Shown one piece after another: positions 62,855-64,000 of a DNA stretch of 64,000 nt (the stretch's first letter is position 1; every line of letters starts with the position of its first letter). The position numbers and the translations under genes were made by a program. This DNA comes from Thermatribacter sp048814795 (GTDB lineage Bacteria; Atribacterota; Atribacteria; Atribacterales; Thermatribacteraceae). Under the pieces are notes generated by a model. That model ran no database searches, was not told the origin of the DNA, and worked only from the letters and a program-made list of their open reading frames with translations. The stretch covers positions 1,612,001 to 1,676,000 of the forward strand of contig CP184673.1 of assembly GCA_048814795.1 (NCBI GenBank), in the 5' to 3' direction.

Positions 62855-63937
62855 TCACTCACTTTCCGTGCTACAGGCAGCAATGCGATAAATAAAAGCT
62901 ATCGAAAGGAGGCTCATCATCAGCGAACTACCCCCATAGCTTACAAAAGGAAGAGGTATTCCGGTAACTGGAGCCCAACCCAGATTCATAGCTATATTTA
63001 TTGCTGACTGAAAAAGCAGAACGCTTCCTAAAAAGACGACAGCAAACTTCTCTTCCGGTTCGGGGACACTTTTTGCAATACTGAAAACAAAGTATAACAT
63101 AATCGCCAAGAGAAAAATTAACAGAAGACCTCCAACAAATCCAAACTGTTCACACCAGGAAGCAAAGATAAAATCGGTATAAGCTGCTGGTAAAAAACGC
63201 AACTGGCTTTGAGAGCCCGCAAGAAAACCTTTGCCCAAAAAGCCACCAGCCCCAACTGCAATCAGGGACTGAATAACATTGTACCCGCTACCCAGGGGAT
63301 CCCGTTGAGGATTTATGAATACCAGCAATCTCGCCTTCTGGTAGTCCTTGAGAAAAGGCCAGAAAAGAAAAAATAACGCTGCCAGCAGGGCAACTATCGT
63401 TAAAATCTTTTTTACAGAAAAACCACTGAGCAGGAGAGCAACAAACCAGATTACCACCAGCACCAGGGCAGTACCCAGATCTGGTTCGAGATAAATGAGA
63501 AAAACCGGTATTCCCGTTAAAAAAAGGGTTTTCAGGAACAAACTCCAACATCCAAACTCCTCTTCTCTTTCGGCAAGATATCCGGCCAGAAAAAAAGAAA
63601 AGGCAAGCTTTGCAAATTCCGAAGGCTGCACTGACTTAGAAAAAAGCCATCTTTTAACTCCAGTTTCATCTCCTTCTCCAAACAAAAGGACAGCAATCAG
63701 AACAAGCAACATGAAAATGTAAAGCACCCATTTCCACTCAAAAAACTTACCAACTTCCACTTTCCTGACAACTAACCAAAAAAGTAACCATCCTATAGCT
63801 GCCCACAGAGCCTGTCTACCGTAAAAGCTTTCCAGGGAAAATCCTCTATCCCGCAGGGGGTCAACACTGTATACGGCAAACAACCCACACACGGTTAAAA
63901 CAATTGCGACCAACAAAAGCCAATTTCTTTTAGTCAT
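62855..63937 (-). CDS. rodA: Rod-shape protein RodA (SEDS glycosyltransferase)
   Basis: 360 residues with about ten helices. VQPSEFAKLAFSFFLAGYLAE, the EPDLGTALVLVVIW motif with the catalytic-site Asp, and VTGIPLPFVSYGGSSLMMSLLSI are SEDS hallmarks. Polymerises lipid II for side-wall elongation together with PBP2. The start overlaps the mrdA stop, an arrangement typical of mrdA-rodA operons. Confidence 0.95.
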   Translation of the reverse strand: MTKRNWLLLVAIVLTVCGLFAVYSVDPLRDRGFSLESFYGRQALWAAIGWLLFWLVVRKVEVGKFFEWKWVLYIFMLLVLIAVLLFGEGDETGVKRWLFSKSVQPSEFAKLAFSFFLAGYLAEREEEFGCWSLFLKTLFLTGIPVFLIYLEPDLGTALVLVVIWFVALLLSGFSVKKILTIVALLAALFFLFWPFLKDYQKARLLVFINPQRDPLGSGYNVIQSLIAVGAGGFLGKGFLAGSQSQLRFLPAAYTDFIFASWCEQFGFVGGLLLIFLLAIMLYFVFSIAKSVPEPEEKFAVVFLGSVLLFQSAINIAMNLGWAPVTGIPLPFVSYGGSSLMMSLLSIAFIYRIAACSTESE

Positions 63938-64000
63938 GAACCTCTCCCCTGTTCTTCAACCACCACTCAATCATGGCCCGAGCGACATTTGCTGCCTGTC
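63930..64000 (-). CDS. mrdA: 3' end of penicillin-binding protein 2
   Basis: A frame entering from the right edge encodes about 23 residues ending ANVARAMIEWWLKNRG... before TAA at 63932-63930, resembling the PBP2 C-terminal helix. Stop and rodA start overlap. Only a short tail is visible, so the identification leans on the rodA context. Confidence 0.6.
   Translation of the reverse strand, partial: QAANVARAMIEWWLKNRGEVHD

Overview
The window reads as one piece of a bacterial chromosome with moderate GC and nearly all genes on the minus strand in long, tightly packed operons with 4-bp start/stop overlaps. There are T-box style regulation, ribosomal-protein operons in Firmicutes-like order, an LL-diaminopimelate aminotransferase (DapL) lysine route, LytR-CpsA-Psr and RodA wall genes, lipoproteins and a HydG maturase. 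This fits an anaerobic bacterium; a deep lineage such as Atribacterota or a clostridial relative is my guess from gene content, not a proven placement. I see no insertion sequence, prophage or CRISPR array.

Region 1 (1-13 kb) is an amino-acid supercluster read right to left: a Memo-like gene, lysA, dapB, dapF, dapL, lysC and dapA (lysine/DAP), then a promoter and a T-box leader whose likely specifier is an AGA arginine codon, then argC, argJ, argB, argD and argG. Region 2 (13-25 kb) holds an NHL/TPR lipid-anchored or membrane protein, PlsC, an OpuC-type osmolyte importer, a DsrE-like protein, a ferredoxin, HD and metallopeptidase proteins, an OYE-type flavoenzyme, a PAS-LuxR regulator, three tRNA genes (Glu-UUC, Glu-CUC, Arg-CCG) and small conserved proteins.

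Region 3 (23.6-32.3 kb) is the accessory part: three paralogous lipoprotein genes sharing an N-terminal domain. One is interrupted by an in-frame stop, one has an acidic Gly/Asn tail and one is a 948-residue surface protein with five SdrD_B/CnaB-like repeats and a Cys-rich end. The last two share a 585-bp near-identical direct repeat that brackets a PhoP/PhoR-type two-component pair. Region 4 (32-42 kb) has a SPOR-phosphodiester glycosidase, DUF72 and HAD proteins, a sodium:solute symporter with a tiny membrane accessory protein (the symporter is frameshifted at an A9 run), a NarL-type two-component pair whose kinase seems to start at ATT, and hydG behind a structured leader with mutually exclusive stems and a terminator.

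Region 5 (42-64 kb) is housekeeping: hom, a polar amino-acid ABC importer, rpsF-ssb-rpsR-DUF2232-rplI-dnaB, metK-ahcY (SAM cycle), rsfS-LCP-yqeK-nadD-proA-proB-obg-rpmA-rplU, and rng-DUF2344-radical SAM-rodA with the 3' end of mrdA at the right edge.

The most noteworthy leads are the hydG leader RNA and the displaced cysteine in HydG, the lipoprotein family around the PhoPR pair, the A9 symporter frameshift, and two genes (a histidine kinase and dnaB) whose correct N-termini demand non-ATG/GTG/TTG start codons.
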